Assembly: GCA_000934385.1 (NCBI GenBank)
Contig: KN880628.1
Coordinates: forward strand, 1 to 45,342
Source: Cylindrobasidium torrendii FP15055 ss-10
Lineage: Eukaryota > Basidiomycota > Agaricomycetes > Agaricales > Physalacriaceae
Length of the DNA: 45,342 bases
Direction: 5' to 3'
Under the pieces are notes generated by a model. That model was given only the letters and a program-made list of their open reading frames with translations, searched no databases and was not told where the DNA came from. The translations under genes and the position numbers were made by a program. Shown here piece by piece: positions 1-10,178 of this stretch (position 1 is the first letter of the stretch; each line of letters starts with the position of its first letter).

Positions 1-739
1 GGGCGGGGATTAAATCACGTGCAACATATATCATGTATGCCAGCCTCCACGGCCTAGGACTGGGCACAAGCCTCGGGCAGGTGGGCGCTATATCAATGAC
101 CCTTCTACCTCGAGATTTTCGACAGAGAACAGCCAGATCTTATGTACATTGCCCACGAGAGTAGCAATGCCACGACTACTCCCCATACATTTGCACGCGA
201 CGCGCGTGCTCCCGCCGGCGTCGATCATTCATGATGGTGCAACGTCCACAGGCGGGCGCAAATCACAACTGTTGTTGGTGAAATCTCTAAGATGAGAAAT
301 TAAGGAAGCGATGCGCAATTTATACAACAACAGCAGTCAATATGCTTATCGAGCAAGGAAAAGACAATGCTGCACACAGGGTGCATTACGCAACGACCTA
401 CCACAATAGGTGTAGTAGTACACACAATGCACGGTCGCACCCCGTGGGCCGTTGCCCGCGAAATGCCATAGTATGGTGTATGTACCTCCAATTGTGCTGC
501 AAAAGAGGTGTCCCCCGAGGAAGGTTGCAAGATATATCCTTGAATCCTCTCCGGGTGGTTAGTAACTATGGGAAGTCATCTTAAGTAGATTGTTAACCCA
601 AAGGTGGCCACAATATGGCATCCAATGAGATACACAGGTAGATGAGATTTTCGTGGACATTTTCAAGGATCTTTGGCGCTGTTGCGCCGCTCTCCCGCAT
701 GAGCTGCGACGATGGACGACGGGCGTCGCGTTGCGCGCC

Positions 740-812
740 ACGTCACGTGCCGATCAAGTCACGTGAAGTTATTAACGAGTTTTTCGCCGAGCCTAGGGCC
801 AAACCACGTGTT
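740..812. promoter_or_regulatory. Cluster of CACGTG E-boxes
   Basis: Three CACGTG palindromes lie within about 70 bp; the first two are both GTCACGTG and sit about 13 bp apart. CACGTG is the core site of fungal bHLH factors of the Cbf1/Pho4 type (family knowledge). No gene start is recognisable nearby, so whether this is a working element is unknown. Confidence 0.3.
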
Positions 813-2469
813 ATTCCCAGGTCATAACCCTGGAGGGGGTTATTCCCGCGGCCCTACTGCGAACGCCGAAAGAATCGTTGCGTTGCGGCGGCGAAGAGCA
901 CTTGGGAAGATATGGGCTACGGGGGACTATTCTGGAGTGGGGTGAAACTTTCTAGAAGTTCCCATGAGTCAGTCATTGCACTCCTTTGCTTTCTAATAGA
1001 CTGGCAAGACACAAAGACAGAGTCAGCGCGTATCTTTTGCACGTTTATTAATGTAATGATTTCCGAGCGGACTCAAATCAGCGGGAGATATGGACGGTAG
1101 GCCTACTCAATTTATAGCTATGAGATACATTGGTACGCGCACAACAACAGAGGGTTTGGGTCTCAAGTCAGGCAAGTTAACGTGGGTCCTGATTATGATC
1201 TCCCTTCACACACCCACTTTCCATCATAGGTTCTCCTCTGCTATCCTTGTCGATGAGCCTAAGCAGTAGCTGCCAAGAGGCATGCAGCCTGTGCGGTGGG
1301 ACATTGGGTCCTCTTCATTTGATACCATTGTCACTAAGCTCATGGTCCTACGGTTGTGGTCGATGGGAAGTGGGATCGTCGATTCAACATACACAAGCTT
1401 CACGACCACGTCTGAGCTTGTCAATATTGAATACTCTATGAGCACTATGAACTGGTCTCTTTGTTCTCTCGCACCAAACATGGACACGGCCAACTCCGAT
1501 CTTATTCTCACGCCCAACAGCCCTGGGATTCCAATGCAACTGCCATACCACCAGTTGACAAGGTAGAACCCTGTTATTCTACAGAGAATGCATGGGACTT
1601 GTAGTATCTGCCCACACTCTCAATAAAGTGTTTCTTCTGAGCACAGAAATCTTACATCCCGGGCCTACACCGTGAAGACGTTGACAGGGTCTGTCCAGAT
1701 AGTTGATAGAACTTATGCTCTCTTTGTGTATATATTGCAATCTTTCAGCACTGAGAAAGTAGGTCAGCGCCGGGAATCATAGCCTAAGCATCTCTCACGC
1801 TTGTACAATCAACGGTTTCACCCAGCCGATAGGCAGAGAATCCGGCTTGTTGTGAATGCTTGAACCAGCGTGAAGGGCCGCGGGAAAGCTACATGGTGTG
1901 GCAAGGGGTTTTCAAAATGGGCAACTGAAATTGAAGTGTTATGTGGTTCAAGCCGCCCATGGACAAGAACATTCTACTTGGGGACCAAAATGTCCTTATA
2001 AGGGGTTTTCATTGGATTAGCATCGAGTAAGAGCAATTTGAGAGGAAAATACGTGTAATTCACACTGTAAGATACGTTCCAGGCTCTGGTACATTGCTGG
2101 ATGGCGAACTAGTAGAGATATTTGAGTGTGGCGTAGAGTCACGTGATGTCTTGAACGATCACGATGCGACTTGCCACACCCAGGCGGTCAGGCCACTAAC
2201 AAGATAGAGTCCGCATGCCGGCAGGTCTATATGCGTAATGCCAGTCACATTTTATACGTGCGCAAACTTGAGCTGAAAATGTACTGCGCAAAAACATTCT
2301 CTATGCGGATACGGCTTTGGTAAGATATATGCGCATACAAGGAAGACAAACTATATCTCTGTATGTGCAACAAAGGTGTCGAAATATATACTTGCCTGAC
2401 AGTCTTCTCAATCAATTATACTCGGAAAGAGGAAACGGCCCAAATAACTTTGCTCGGATTTCCGACCGC

Positions 2470-2665
2470 TAAATATATGCGCAGAGTTTGCAGAATCTAT
2501 GCGCTCAATCCTCGTGATGGAATTTTATGCGGAAGTCTTTGAATTTATATATGCGGTTGTCTCTGGTGTCCCAAAAAGATATGCAAGGTAGGTACAATAT
2601 ATGCGCAAGGGTCAAAAAGTCGAACTATATGCGGAAAAGGTCAAATTTTGTAGGTTATGTGCGGA
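2470..2665. repeat. Degenerate array of TATATGCG(G/C) motifs
   Basis: TATGCG occurs at 2476, 2498, 2526, 2550, 2600 and 2628. Near-copies sit at 2580 (ATATGCAAGG) and 2655 (TATGTGCGG), so spacing is about 21-29 bp. Further copies lie at about 2230, 2302 and 2328. The motif usually follows an A/T run (TATATGCG) and is followed by G or C. The sequence between motifs is poorly conserved, though GGTCAAA recurs near 2610 and 2640. It could be a decayed minisatellite or a repeated binding site. Confidence 0.55.
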
Positions 2666-2822
2666 AACCTATTAAAGTGCACTTTGACCATGATATGTTG
2701 CTGGACATGTTGCCAATTGCTCAATATTGCCCGGTACCACAATTCCATATTTGGCTCTAGCGGTATGCATTGCTCACTAAGTACCAACAGAAATCCCAGT
2801 TACGCTCGAAGGCACGCATAGG

Positions 2823-3144
2823 ATGGTATATCCCTGGTCACCTCTGGAAGGATTGCCAATGGAGATTCTTCGATTACTGAGAAACCGCCTTGTTCGTGCC
2901 AAATACGCGGCCATTATCGCTCAAGAAGACACCGACTCGGATTCCGACTATGAGTTGTTCAGTAGTTAACTTTGTCATTTTCATAGCTCGACTTTCTTCC
3001 AGGCTTCAGCATGCTTCCGACGGTCACTGTAAAATCATACGTATCAATGTACTATCAAGCTCCCAGGGCTCCGATAAATTAACTTTATTTATTGGCCTTA
3101 GGCTCTGCTCGTTACCTATTTTTCTTTTTGTCAATAATGATTAA
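2823..3144 (+). pseudogene. Possible F-box-like relic or small gene
   Basis: A 48-codon frame starts at ATG 2823 and contains LEGLPMEILRLL, which resembles the start of an F-box (LPxEIL). It then runs to an acidic Asp/Ser patch, DTDSDSDYELF. A plausible intron (donor GTAGTT near 2962, acceptor TTCCAG near 3007) would extend the frame to the stop at 3144, but that tail looks non-coding. There is no second exon with leucine-rich repeats of the kind fungal F-box proteins usually carry. I read it as a fragment or chance frame rather than a working gene. Confidence 0.2.
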
Positions 3145-3223
3145 TGATTCCTGGCGGTTTAAAGGCAAATATTTAAATTGTGCACAACATTTGCACTAAA
3201 ACTGCCAATTACCCACCGTTAGA

Positions 3224-5587
3224 TCATTGGATACTAGTGTGAAGTACATCCTCAAGAAGCTCGAGTATGGCGACCACTTTCTCCTCTTCCAGCCGACGTG
3301 CAGTTACCGTTAGACCAATGGGTGCATCTTCGAAGCGACTTGGGGATTGATCTACAGGGACATGTTAAATGCAAATAATCAAGCACGCGGAAGAGTACTG
3401 ACACCAGTCCATAACAACTTTGTCTTTCTCGGAAAGAGCGGTATAATCCGAAGGGTACACATCCAGTTCACCGTGCACGACCGTCACAGGGAAAGTCGCA
3501 ACCGTCAAATCCAGGAGCGGAGCCACTGGACACAGATTATCAGTACGCTTCCATTGCACTCGAGTGTGCACTCACACCAACTGTATAAGTGCGTGTCGCT
3601 CCCTCCGTGGGGTTTCGCAGGGTACGCAACGCAGGGCATGATGAGCACGTCGATACCCGCCTGGTTCCAGTGCTCGTACCACTGCGCTCCCAGTTCTTCA
3701 CGCTCCTTCTGTACCTTCCATATGTCCGATACTGTTGGACGTTGGGCCTTAGGGAGGAGCGGGCCCCAGTCAGCAAGGACTTCCGGTATGTATGGCTCGT
3801 CGCTCGCTTCGATGGAGGTCGCGACTATAATTATGACTTAGCACCGAGGCATTTAATCGATGCTCGACGGTACCCACAGTCAAGCCCTCCATCTGCAGAG
3901 AAAAGCTGATTGGAACAGTTCGGCCGAGTGTCCCTTCTGCAGATTTCGCAGACTCACTTTGATGGCCAATTCCTCGGCTCTGCAGACATCCCTCAGTGAT
4001 ACGCGACTCAAAATTGCTGCACAAGACTAACCTAACCATTTCTTTCGGAATGAACTCTACCACGGTATGCCCGAGCTTCTCGAGTTTCTCTTTCACGAGT
4101 AGAATGGCCCGTCGGTATGGCGGTGTCACAGACACAAGGGTATCATGAGTCGCATCTATGCCAAACTGCAGCATATACGGAGGGAGGGCAAATACGACTT
4201 ACAACCAAAGACAAGCTTTCGCTTCCTTACCGCTTCTACCTCAGCTGTCCTCCATGGGATTGGAAGGACTAAAGGGTCGACCTTCCACCCTTCCTGCCCA
4301 ACGACAGCCTCCATGAATAAGTGGAGGTCAGCAGGAGAGCTAGACAGTGGTAAATATATAGTATTCCACAAGATGAAAGCTGCGTACTGCCCCATAGGTC
4401 CAGCCGACGACCGTATTGCCTCTTGACCGACAAAAGTATTTGTCACATATTGATATGACACACGACCATTGCTTGGCCGAAGTCCCCATAGCCCATTGAA
4501 ATTTGACGGGTGTCGGATGCTCCCTGCAATGCTGCCAATAAACCCATGGTCAATAAATACAAGATGCAAAGATGGATGCAGCGCACTCAGTGCCTACACC
4601 AAGTGGGCTACCCCAGAAGCCTAGCAGAGCGCCTTCGCCGCCAGACGACCCGCCAGCGGTGAGATTGCGGTTGATAGGATTTACTGTGCGACCAACTGGA
4701 AGAGTCTCAGGCGAAAGATACAATCCGAGAGGTAGGTCGTGACTGACATACGTTGTTGACCGTCTCACCGAGCTTCAGTGTTTGAGTATATATTATGGAT
4801 TACCAGGGGAAAGTGCTCACCATAAGTGTCTGTGGAACGTTTGTCTTCACGTAGATGACCGCCCCGGCAGCAAGAAGGAGTTCAACAAGTGTAGCGTTCC
4901 GTGCTGCGGGTCTGCCTATACTGGATACATAACCAAGTGTGCTATCCAAGCCTCGGATATCAAACTGGTCTTTCAAGGAAATAGGCAAGCCATGCAGAGG
5001 GCCGATGCTGGGCGTGTGTTATTCGTGGAGAATGGTCGATGTAAAGTGCTCACGTTTTCCCCGTTTCGGCAAGGATGGAGTCGAGATGTTTGGCGCGTGC
5101 GTAGGCATCCTCAAAGCAAATCTGACCACTGATGTGAGCCAAGACTTCAAAGATCTGTCGACAGAGTGTAGACAATAGACTACCTCAGTAACACAATTGA
5201 TGAGTTCTATAGCCGGAAGTAAGTATGCGAGTTTCATTCTCGAGACCGAGGACCTACGCTGAGCAACACTTGTGCGTTTACAGAATGCTTCGGTCACTTC
5301 AAGACTTGTCAACTTGCGACTTGCGATGTCTTCCACGAGCGCCGTTGCGGTCATAGATGTTATCATCAATTCCTGCCCGCCAGTTAGTAGCTTGATATAC
5401 CAACGGCAAGTGGTCGTACATGCTCAGTAAAGAATCCAGATTCTGCAGGCCATCTTACGACGCTCTTCACATCCTTCGCAGGCAATAGCTCGTTTGGGAT
5501 GCGCCAGGCGGGAGGTATCTTCTCATCGCGCTCCAAGCGTTTTGCTGCTGCTACACTTTCCCACGACGATTCAGCCGTGTTCATCAT
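3224..5587 (-). CDS. Amidase (amidase signature family, acetamidase/FAAH-like)
   Basis: A serine hydrolase of the amidase signature family, cleaving a small-molecule or fatty-acid amide to acid and ammonia or amine. It starts MMNTAESSWES at 5587. The N-terminal helix EVTEAFCKR is followed by the first catalytic residue, Lys in LPISLKDQF (codon 4971-4973). GGSSGGEGAL carries the cis-Ser (4646-4648). After an intron that restores GTDIAGSIR comes the nucleophile Ser (4519-4521). All three triad residues are therefore present. The C-terminal part reads PTVSDIWKVQKEREELG, then APIGLTV near the end. About nine short introns are needed; with them every frame joins up and no break is required. One splice near 4030 (about 41 bp) is the least certain. 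No signal peptide is seen, so it is probably cytosolic. It is divergent from the Nup37-like gene with 323 bp between start codons. Substrate cannot be told. Confidence 0.88.
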
Positions 5588-5910
5588 AGAGAAGAATGTG
5601 CGAAGGATAAGGAATGATTGGAACGAGGGAGGTGGTGGAGAGAGATCAAGTCGCGTTTATGGGGTTGGGCGTGGTACTGCGTGGTTTCGACTCGAATTTG
5701 TTCAAGGAATCGGGCGACGGAGGGAAAACCTATCGCCTATTGGTCCAGTACGGCCTTATATCCCTTTGAGCAACATAAAATATGCCAATTATCAGTCATT
5801 CAAGTCTGAAGTTGAAGGGCGCGTTGAACCGTTCCCACTTCCAAGAGAGTGATCGGTTCTCGGGCCGGTCAGCAGAGAATTGGCCATGGTTGCTTTTCGC
5901 GCGTCGCGTC
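5588..5910. promoter_or_regulatory. Divergent intergenic region, amidase / Nup37-like
   Basis: The 323 bp between the two start codons must hold both promoters. I see a purine-rich block (about 5618-5640) but no clear TATA box. Open frames here are short and look accidental. Confidence 0.5.
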
Positions 5911-7196
5911 ATGGACTTGCAATACGACCACCAAACCGTCATCTACGCCCTCGAGGCCTGCCACACAGAAGATGGAAAGGATCTCATTGCAGTTGGCGGC
6001 GAAAGATCAGTCGAAGTCTTCGCCGTCACGGACACCGCCTGCATACCAGTAGTCTCTTTCAACATTGGATCGCGAGTGACCGCCCTCGCATGGTCGCCGC
6101 GCACCAGCTCCCCGTCCGTGTCCGACAGTTGGAACATCGAACTCGTTGCAGCCGATATGGATCTCCGGCTGTGGCACCTTCGCCAGCAGCCAGACCTTCC
6201 AGAGGACAAGCTCTCGTTTGGCGGCGGATTGACTGGCCACCGCGACAAGATAGTTGGCATCAGTTTCGCAGGCGGAAGGGACTCTGATGAGTCTGAGCGC
6301 TATGTGGGGACAATCAGCGGTGAGTTCTATCTAGCTTCCCTTGTAGAAGATACTCATTTAGAGCAGACGACAGGCAACTCATGGTGTGGGACCTGGAGGC
6401 AAGAGTTGATGCACCTGTCCAAGAAATGGAATCCACGAGCGCGTCGCCACCAGCAGCAGCCCGTAACCCATCCTTCATGTCATACTCGTTCCAACATCCT
6501 CTCGTCTCTATTCAGTCGCACACTGGGACAAGCAAGATATTCCTCGTCGCAGACTGTCGAGGAACCATATTCCTAGTCGATTGGCTGGAAATCATGGACG
6601 GGCCTCAACCATACCAACCCGGCGGTCCTGATACCCTTCAACTCTACGATCCTCATGCACTCGCAGAATCATCTCGCGGACGGGGCGGCCAATTCACGGG
6701 CTCGGTGGCATGGCATAAGAACAACCAAAATGAGTGCGTTTACGGATGTTTTGATGGATACTTTTCCATACTGACTGCTCATAGGGTGGCCGCTGTATAC
6801 GGTTCGCGTTTCTCCTTGTGGGATACGAATTGCGTGAGAGGCGGAAAGCCTTCAGCCTCAGGAAATACTTTCGTCGATGGCGGCAATCGCATTAGGTCCG
6901 TTATGCTTCGGGCTCCTTCCTTAGAGATGCTTAACTCACGATGTAACAGGTGGTGTCCTACAATGGACGAATATTTTGCTATTTCCTCCCAATCACCGTC
7001 AAAAGGCGCCATTGTGGAAATTCACGATTCACGATACCATGGCACCCAACCTCATACTATTTGTGTCAAACCCAGACCACATATTATTCGGGACTTCGAC
7101 TTCATCTCCCTCCCAGGACTCAGTCCGCGCATTGCGGTGGCCGTTGGACGCAGTGTTATTATCTTCCCAATGGGCGAGTCGGACCCAGAACAATAG
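5911..7196 (+). CDS. NUP37: WD-repeat nucleoporin, Nup37-like
   Basis: Four exons: 5911-6319, 6367-6733, 6785-6895 and 6950-7196. The splices join in frame, for example DDRQLMVWDLEA across intron 1 and NQNEVAAVYGSRFSLWD across intron 2, whose 51 bp would otherwise be read through in frame. The protein has WD-like blades: DLIAVGGERSVEVF, SRVTALAWSP, VAADMDLRLWHL, LTGHRDKIVGISF and RQLMVWDLEA. Order and spacing match the Nup37 family (an early IAxGG blade, then VxxxAWSP, then an AADxxxRLW blade). Nup37 belongs to the Nup107-160 Y-complex of the nuclear pore scaffold (family knowledge). The ATG at 5911 fits because the family starts just before this first blade. Another WD40 protein is possible. 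Confidence 0.68.
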
Positions 7197-7968
7197 TCAT
7201 GATAACGAGCAAGCAAATGTTTATGTGTGCAGTTCGAACCCGGAAGGTCCTAGCTCTGTGATATCTTCAATGCATTTATCAGGTGTACTCAGTGCGAGTA
7301 TTGTAAACGCGGAGGGGTATGCCTTCGCATGTCTGGCAGTAGGCAGTCGTGATGGTGGTGGTTGAATGCGTCCGCGCGTGGTGGGCGTGGTGGTTGCAAG
7401 TAAAGACTCGGTCCGATCATTCTGATCGAGTTCGACCTTCGAGCTTTCCTTTGGACTTCAACCTGACTTCAACTTGAACGTAAAGGGTCTAGCGCTCATT
7501 CGATTGACTTTGCTACTTCTTGCGCGCTACCCAGTTTCATTTCTTTTTTGCACTTCTTGACGCCCCTTGTTGCAATCAACTCACGCATTGGCCTGTCCGC
7601 ACTCTAGCACAGTTGCGCACTCCTGGACGGCCTACAGAAACTCTAAAACATTTTTGGAGCGAAAGCGACATGTCTTGAGCTTATTCGAGGCTTCCGTCTT
7701 CGAAGAATAGAAATATCACTAAGTAAGCCAGTGGCACCATTGAGACCTGACCCCTCCCGCTCACCATAACCGCAGAACTATGGACTGATGCGCCTGAGGA
7801 AGGCGTACAGCATTGAACTCTCTATGCAATCATCTTGACCTGGCTTCCAAAACTGCGTACAATGTCTTGTCGCCAAAAAGTATAAAATGGTCGCCAGTCG
7901 AAGCCGGAAAATCAGCAACTCTCAGCTCCCCATCTCCATCCCCAGCCACCGGTTCCTCCTCCTTCATT
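7197..7968. other. Intergenic region upstream of the secreted-protein gene
   Basis: No gene is recognisable. It holds the 3' end of the Nup37-like gene and the promoter of the secreted protein. There is a TATA box at 7881-7887 and a pyrimidine-rich stretch (CT and CCATCTCCATCCCC) from about 7918 to 7965, typical of the start region of a well-expressed fungal gene. Confidence 0.5.
7881..7887 (+). promoter_or_regulatory. TATA box of the secreted repeat protein
   Basis: TATAAAA lies 82 bp before the ATG at 7969 and is followed by a C/T-rich leader. This spacing suits a fungal TATA promoter and suggests strong or regulated expression. It is the clearest TATA element I saw in the window. Confidence 0.5.
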
Positions 7969-9429
7969 ATGCTCTTCACACCCTTCTTCACTCTGGCTCT
8001 TGCCGCCGTATCCCTTGCGGCTCCCGCTCCCAGCCCTGTCGAGCTTGAGGACCGCGCTGTCACCTTTGAGAGCATCCGCGTCGGTCTGACCGTCGTCATC
8101 ACCTCCTACCGCTCGAATCCGTCGACCAACAACCGCCAGAACCTCTGCAGGATCCTTAGCGGGCTCAGTCAAGCCCAGAAGGTCCGTTTCCCTTTCGTTT
8201 TACCACTCTACACCTTCTAACACCCTCTCCAGACAAGACTTCAGAGCCTCGGCTTCGACTTCAGCCGTGTCCAATGCCCGAGCATCGTCACCCAGCTGAA
8301 CGCCATCCAATCCGGCCTCGGCGCGGCGTACCAGGCTTACACTCAAAACCAGAACGCTCAGACCACTGCGGCGCTTTGTGCTATCACTTCGCAACTCTCC
8401 GCATCCCAGCGGAGTAGGATTATCGCACTCGGCATTAACCTCAACGTCCAGTGCCCATCCATCACCGACCAGCTCAATGGTATCCAAGCCGGCCTGGGCG
8501 CGGCCTACCAAGCTTATACTCGCAACCCGAGTCGCCAGAACACCGCCGCTCTTTGCGCAATTACCACCCAGCTCACGGCGGCACAGCAGACCAGCGTCAC
8601 TGCACTCGGCGTCGACCTCAGCAACGTCCAATGCACGACCATCGCCGACCAGCTCAACGCGATTCAGTCCGGTCTTGGCGCGGCATACCTGGCTTACACG
8701 CAAAACCAGAATACTCAGACCACCGCTGCACTTTGCGCTATCACCTCTCAGCTCACGGCAGCTCAACGTTCCAGCGTCGCTGCACTCGGTGTCACCCTGA
8801 ACGTCCAATGCCCGACACTCGCCGACCAGCTCAACGCCATTCAAGCCGGTCTCGGTCAGGCGTACCAGGCCTACACACGCAACCCCAACCGTCGCAACAC
8901 CGCTGCTCTTTGCACCATCACCACCCAGCTTACGGCAGCTCAGCAGACAAGTGTCGCTGCTCTGAATGTCAACCTCGGCAACGTCCCGTGCGCTGCGAAC
9001 CTTGACCAGCGTCTCGATGCAATCGCTGACGGACTCGCCGACGCGTACGACACCCTGGCCGCTGCCCCGACTGTCTTTGCGAACCAATTGGCATACTGCC
9101 AGATCACCAACGGCCTCAACGCACAACAGACCGCTCGCCTCCAGGCCCTTAACCTCAGCGGCGCTGCCAATGTCCAGTGCACAACCGTTCTTCTGCAGAA
9201 CCGTTTGAACAACAACTTTATTGCTGGCTTTGGCGATGCGTACGTCGCATATCAGGCCGATCCGTCTGCTGCAAACAAGGCCACCCTGTGTGGGCTTACC
9301 GCTCAGCTGAACAACAACCAGAGGGTACGTTCCAATCATTCACCTTCACAAACCCACGCTGACTGACTTTTACAGAACCGTCTGCGCAACAACCTGAACA
9401 TTGGTGTTACGACCTTTGGATGTAACTAA
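7969..9429 (+). CDS. Secreted protein of tandem cysteine repeats, function unknown
   Basis: Three exons (7969-8181, 8233-9324, 9376-9429) encode 452 residues. MLFTPFFTLALAAVSLAAPA is a clear signal peptide, followed by PSPVELEDR, a possible propeptide end. The rest is seven units of about 59-63 residues. The first is degenerate, units 1-4 are very alike (VQCPSI..QLNAIQ.GLGAAY then TAALCAIT.QLTAAQ) and units 5-6 are divergent. Each full unit has two cysteines, one in VQC and one in ALC. The first unit has only the LC cysteine and the protein ends GCN, giving 14 in all. There is no membrane segment after the signal peptide and no enzyme motif I know. The composition (Ala, Gln, Leu, Asn, Thr) suggests an all-helical extracellular rod. 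I recognise no named family. A role in the wall, matrix or surface binding is only a guess. Confidence 0.92.
8269..9324 (+). repeat. Six-unit tandem repeat inside the secreted protein
   Basis: Units starting at the VQC codon: 8269-8445 (177 bp), 8446-8625 (180), 8626-8802 (177), 8803-8982 (180), 8983-9171 (189) and 9172-9324 (153, cut by an intron). Units 1 and 3 share TQNQN and TTAALCAITSQL. Units 2 and 4 share TRNP, NTAALC and ITTQLTAAQQTSV. This A-B-A-B pattern with alternating 177/180-bp lengths shows that a 357-bp dimer was duplicated after an earlier unit duplication. Units 5 and 6 are older, divergent copies. Confidence 0.9.
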
Positions 9430-10178
9430 GTCGCCTTACCTTTACGATCTTTACGATTTACTACTTCTTATGTGGGGAACTATGGTGGATGCTGTTAACG
9501 TTGTATATCATGCTTTGTAAATTATCTTGTCACACAATCGCACCTGTCTTGCTTTCATCTCGTCTTCGCGCGCCAAATCCTAAAATATCACGGTGCGCCT
9601 CGAGCTCTTGGGAGCTGTGAACTCATCAAGGCAGGAAGAGACGAATATCAAGGCCGACTCTAACTTAGCTTGAGTACTTGAGTCCTGACGTCATCCTCGC
9701 TTGGCTGCCGATTCGAACCTGGCGCCCGGGCTCAGCTTGGAGTGGCACTGAGATGCTGCTGCAATTCACCCAGTGACCGGTCCAGTATTGGACTCTTTTG
9801 ACCAAGAAATCTCCGTGCGCTACGAAAGTCCCAACGACCTTGCACACAGCGCGACACATTTCGTCGTGCCTTTCATACATTTATACGAAGGAACAAAGCG
9901 TAGCGTAAATGGCACCACCATCATAGTTGTACAAACATCACTTCAGAGGAACGAGTAGCATAGTAAGCACCCAGGTGACAGGGCCAAGCCATAATACGAA
10001 GTCAAAGGAGGCTAAACTATAACTTAACCGTAGGGGGTACAAACGAAAGAAGGCATGAAAGAAGAGATGCAGGGCCCGTATTTATCGAAACAGCGCCAAT
10101 GCCTCTGAAAAGTAGCTGTACTGATACACAAAACAAATCCAAGAAAACATTTGATTCTACAAAAGCGTTGGGGGCCGC
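9430..10178. other. Convergent 3' intergenic region
   Basis: It lies between the stop of the secreted protein and the stop of the transcription factor on the other strand. I see no gene, only short overlapping frames. It should contain both 3' untranslated regions. Confidence 0.55.

Larger units (their letters stand above)
1..2822. other. Gene-poor stretch at the left edge
   Basis: I see no gene here. The open frames are short, overlap on both strands and resemble no family I know. Visible structure is limited to CACGTG hexamers (near 16, 745, 758, 805 and 2141), a small inverted repeat at 824-843 (ATAACCC ... GGGTTAT) and a TATGCG-rich stretch from about 2230 to 2665. The sequence is more AT-rich than the genes to the right. 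Old transposon remains are possible, but I see no terminal repeats or transposase motif. Confidence 0.6.

Noticed and set aside
3224..5587. Amidase as a pseudogene because its frame is broken many times
   Set aside because: Every break coincides with a short GT..AG intron, and splicing restores GTDIAGSIR and all three triad residues.
8200..9339. A 379-codon open frame on the minus strand opposite the secreted repeat protein
   Set aside because: It is the antisense of the repeats and its own repeat pattern mirrors theirs. The plus strand has a signal peptide, splices and conserved cysteines.
9700..9790. tRNA-like TTCGAA T-loop
   Set aside because: No T-stem pairing and no matching anticodon arm on either strand.
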